Shown here one piece after another: positions 62,913 through 64,000 of a DNA stretch of 64,000 bases. Within the stretch, counting starts at the first letter, position 1. Every line of letters begins with the position of its first letter. The stretch comes from Phoenix dactylifera (Eukaryota > Streptophyta > Magnoliopsida > Arecales > Arecaceae). The DNA lies in NCBI RefSeq assembly GCF_009389715.1, contig NC_052397.1, forward strand, positions 14,828,129-14,892,128. The letters are read 5' to 3'. The notes beneath the pieces are model-generated. The model searched no databases, was not told the origin of the DNA, and saw only the letters and a list, made by a program, of their open reading frames with translations. Position numbers and translations under genes: made by a program.

Positions 62913-63895
62913 GTATCTTTACATATATACCCTCCTCAATTAGATACCTTTATAAAATTATTATTTGCACGCATGTGTATATATAAATGTAAATATAACT
63001 ATACTATATAAGGTCGTTATGACTTAAAATCAAAATAACTGAAATATTCTTGAATAGGTATGTATCTTTTTAAAATATATATATGCAAATAGCAATTTTA
63101 TAAAAATATTAATATAATTTTTTATATTTAGAAAAGAATATATTTAAAAAAATTAAAATTTGGTCGGAACTTGCTAAGTCTTTTTTTTGGTTAAATTGGC
63201 AAGTTCAAAAAAAATGAACCACATTATTCATTTTTTTTAAGATCATGACTCAATTAAATTAGAATATTAGATGACCATTTTGGTATACAATTCTCTATTT
63301 AATTTTAATATAATGATAATAATTATCATTATTAATCTATGGCATCTATATATTCTTCATTATTTAATAAAAATTAAAGTATATCAAATTTAAATTAAAT
63401 ATATATATTTAGACTAATAAAATATTTTTTAATAATTTTTAAATATTAAATTATTATTTGTTTTTGAGACAAAAATTTCATAAAAGCAACATGATTTATT
63501 ATATAAGAGATGATATTAACATAAGATTATGTGACATAATAATATTAATTTTTTTATCTTTTTTTATTACGAACAACTAAATTATTTTTACTAAATTTTG
63601 ATAATTTGTTATTATTTTTTTAGTATATACCTTTTTAAATATACATAATTTAATAAATATTTTTATAAATTTGATATTTACATGTGTATCCCTGTAAAAT
63701 TTTCTTTTGCACATTTTTTGTATCCCTGTAATATTTCAACCATTTTAAATTTAAATTATTTATTTTTCATATATATATATATAATATACAAAATAAATAT
63801 TTTATGAAGATACATGTACAAATAATAATTTTATAAAAAATATTTATATAATTTTATGTATTTTGAAGGATATGCGTGAAAGAAAAACTTTTTAT
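62913..63895. other. Very AT-rich intergenic stretch
   Basis: About 1 kb that is strikingly AT-rich, with ATATAT runs and no gene. It ends sharply at about 63895. Confidence 0.6.
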
Positions 63896-64000
63896 TTTAG
63901 TCGGATCTCTCTCCCAAGTCTCCGATAACCAGGGGAGAGCGCGCTGCGCATCCGCCGCACTCCCACAACCCCACCCCTTCTACCCTTCCCCAAAATTCTC
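63896..64000. other. GC-rich edge, possible start of another gene
   Basis: The last 100 bp switch abruptly to GC-rich, CT/CCC-rich sequence, like the promoter-leader regions of other genes here. No start codon or frame can be judged before the window ends. Confidence 0.25.

Overview
The window is nuclear DNA of a flowering plant, most likely a monocot and possibly a palm. That last step is inference from overall gene and repeat character, not a database match. It is AT-rich, with long GT-AG introns, GC-rich first exons, abundant microsatellites, MITE-like elements, LTR fossils and a patch of old plastid DNA. All the genes I can reconstruct lie on the minus strand.

Region by region. 884-1375 is the first coding exon of a His/Pro/Tyr-rich protein whose remaining exons lie beyond the left edge. 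1797-2570 is a degenerate tandem array with a unit of about 110 bp. 4098-4991 is a decayed ZAT-type C2H2 zinc-finger gene. 5000-11900 is intergenic and holds a 219-bp exon-like repeat present twice. 12153-13604 is a scrambled plastid insertion (psaI, ycf4, rbcL and trnL-CAA pieces). 15642-24874 is a complete nine-exon gene for a 262-residue leucine-rich-repeat protein with a lipidation-type MGCC start. 27048-28490 is UDP-glucose 6-dehydrogenase, with an uninterrupted coding region and an intron in its leader. 30200-35800 is a repeat zone with a LINE tail, two MITE-like palindromes, a Copia-like solo LTR and another LTR relic. 36835-43728 is a seven-coding-exon diacylglycerol kinase of the membrane-anchored, two-C1-domain type, with its probable promoter and leader near 47200. 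49411-49985 is a 240-bp unit repeated about 2.4 times. 50793-54267 and 59241-62769 are two intact copies of the ribosomal protein eS19 gene inside a duplicated block of about 3.9 kb. The copies are separated by 4.6 kb holding a long solo LTR and a broken Copia element.

The genes are ordinary housekeeping and signalling genes with no operon-like relation: cell-wall precursor synthesis (UGD), lipid signalling (DGK), translation (two RPS19) and a scaffold-like LRR protein. I found no convincing new multi-gene system. The more unusual points are the non-colinear plastid chimera, the duplicated RPS19 block with a stop-free 129-bp intron in both copies, the long imperfect hairpin just upstream of the LRR gene, the two local tandem arrays and the duplicated exon-like segment.
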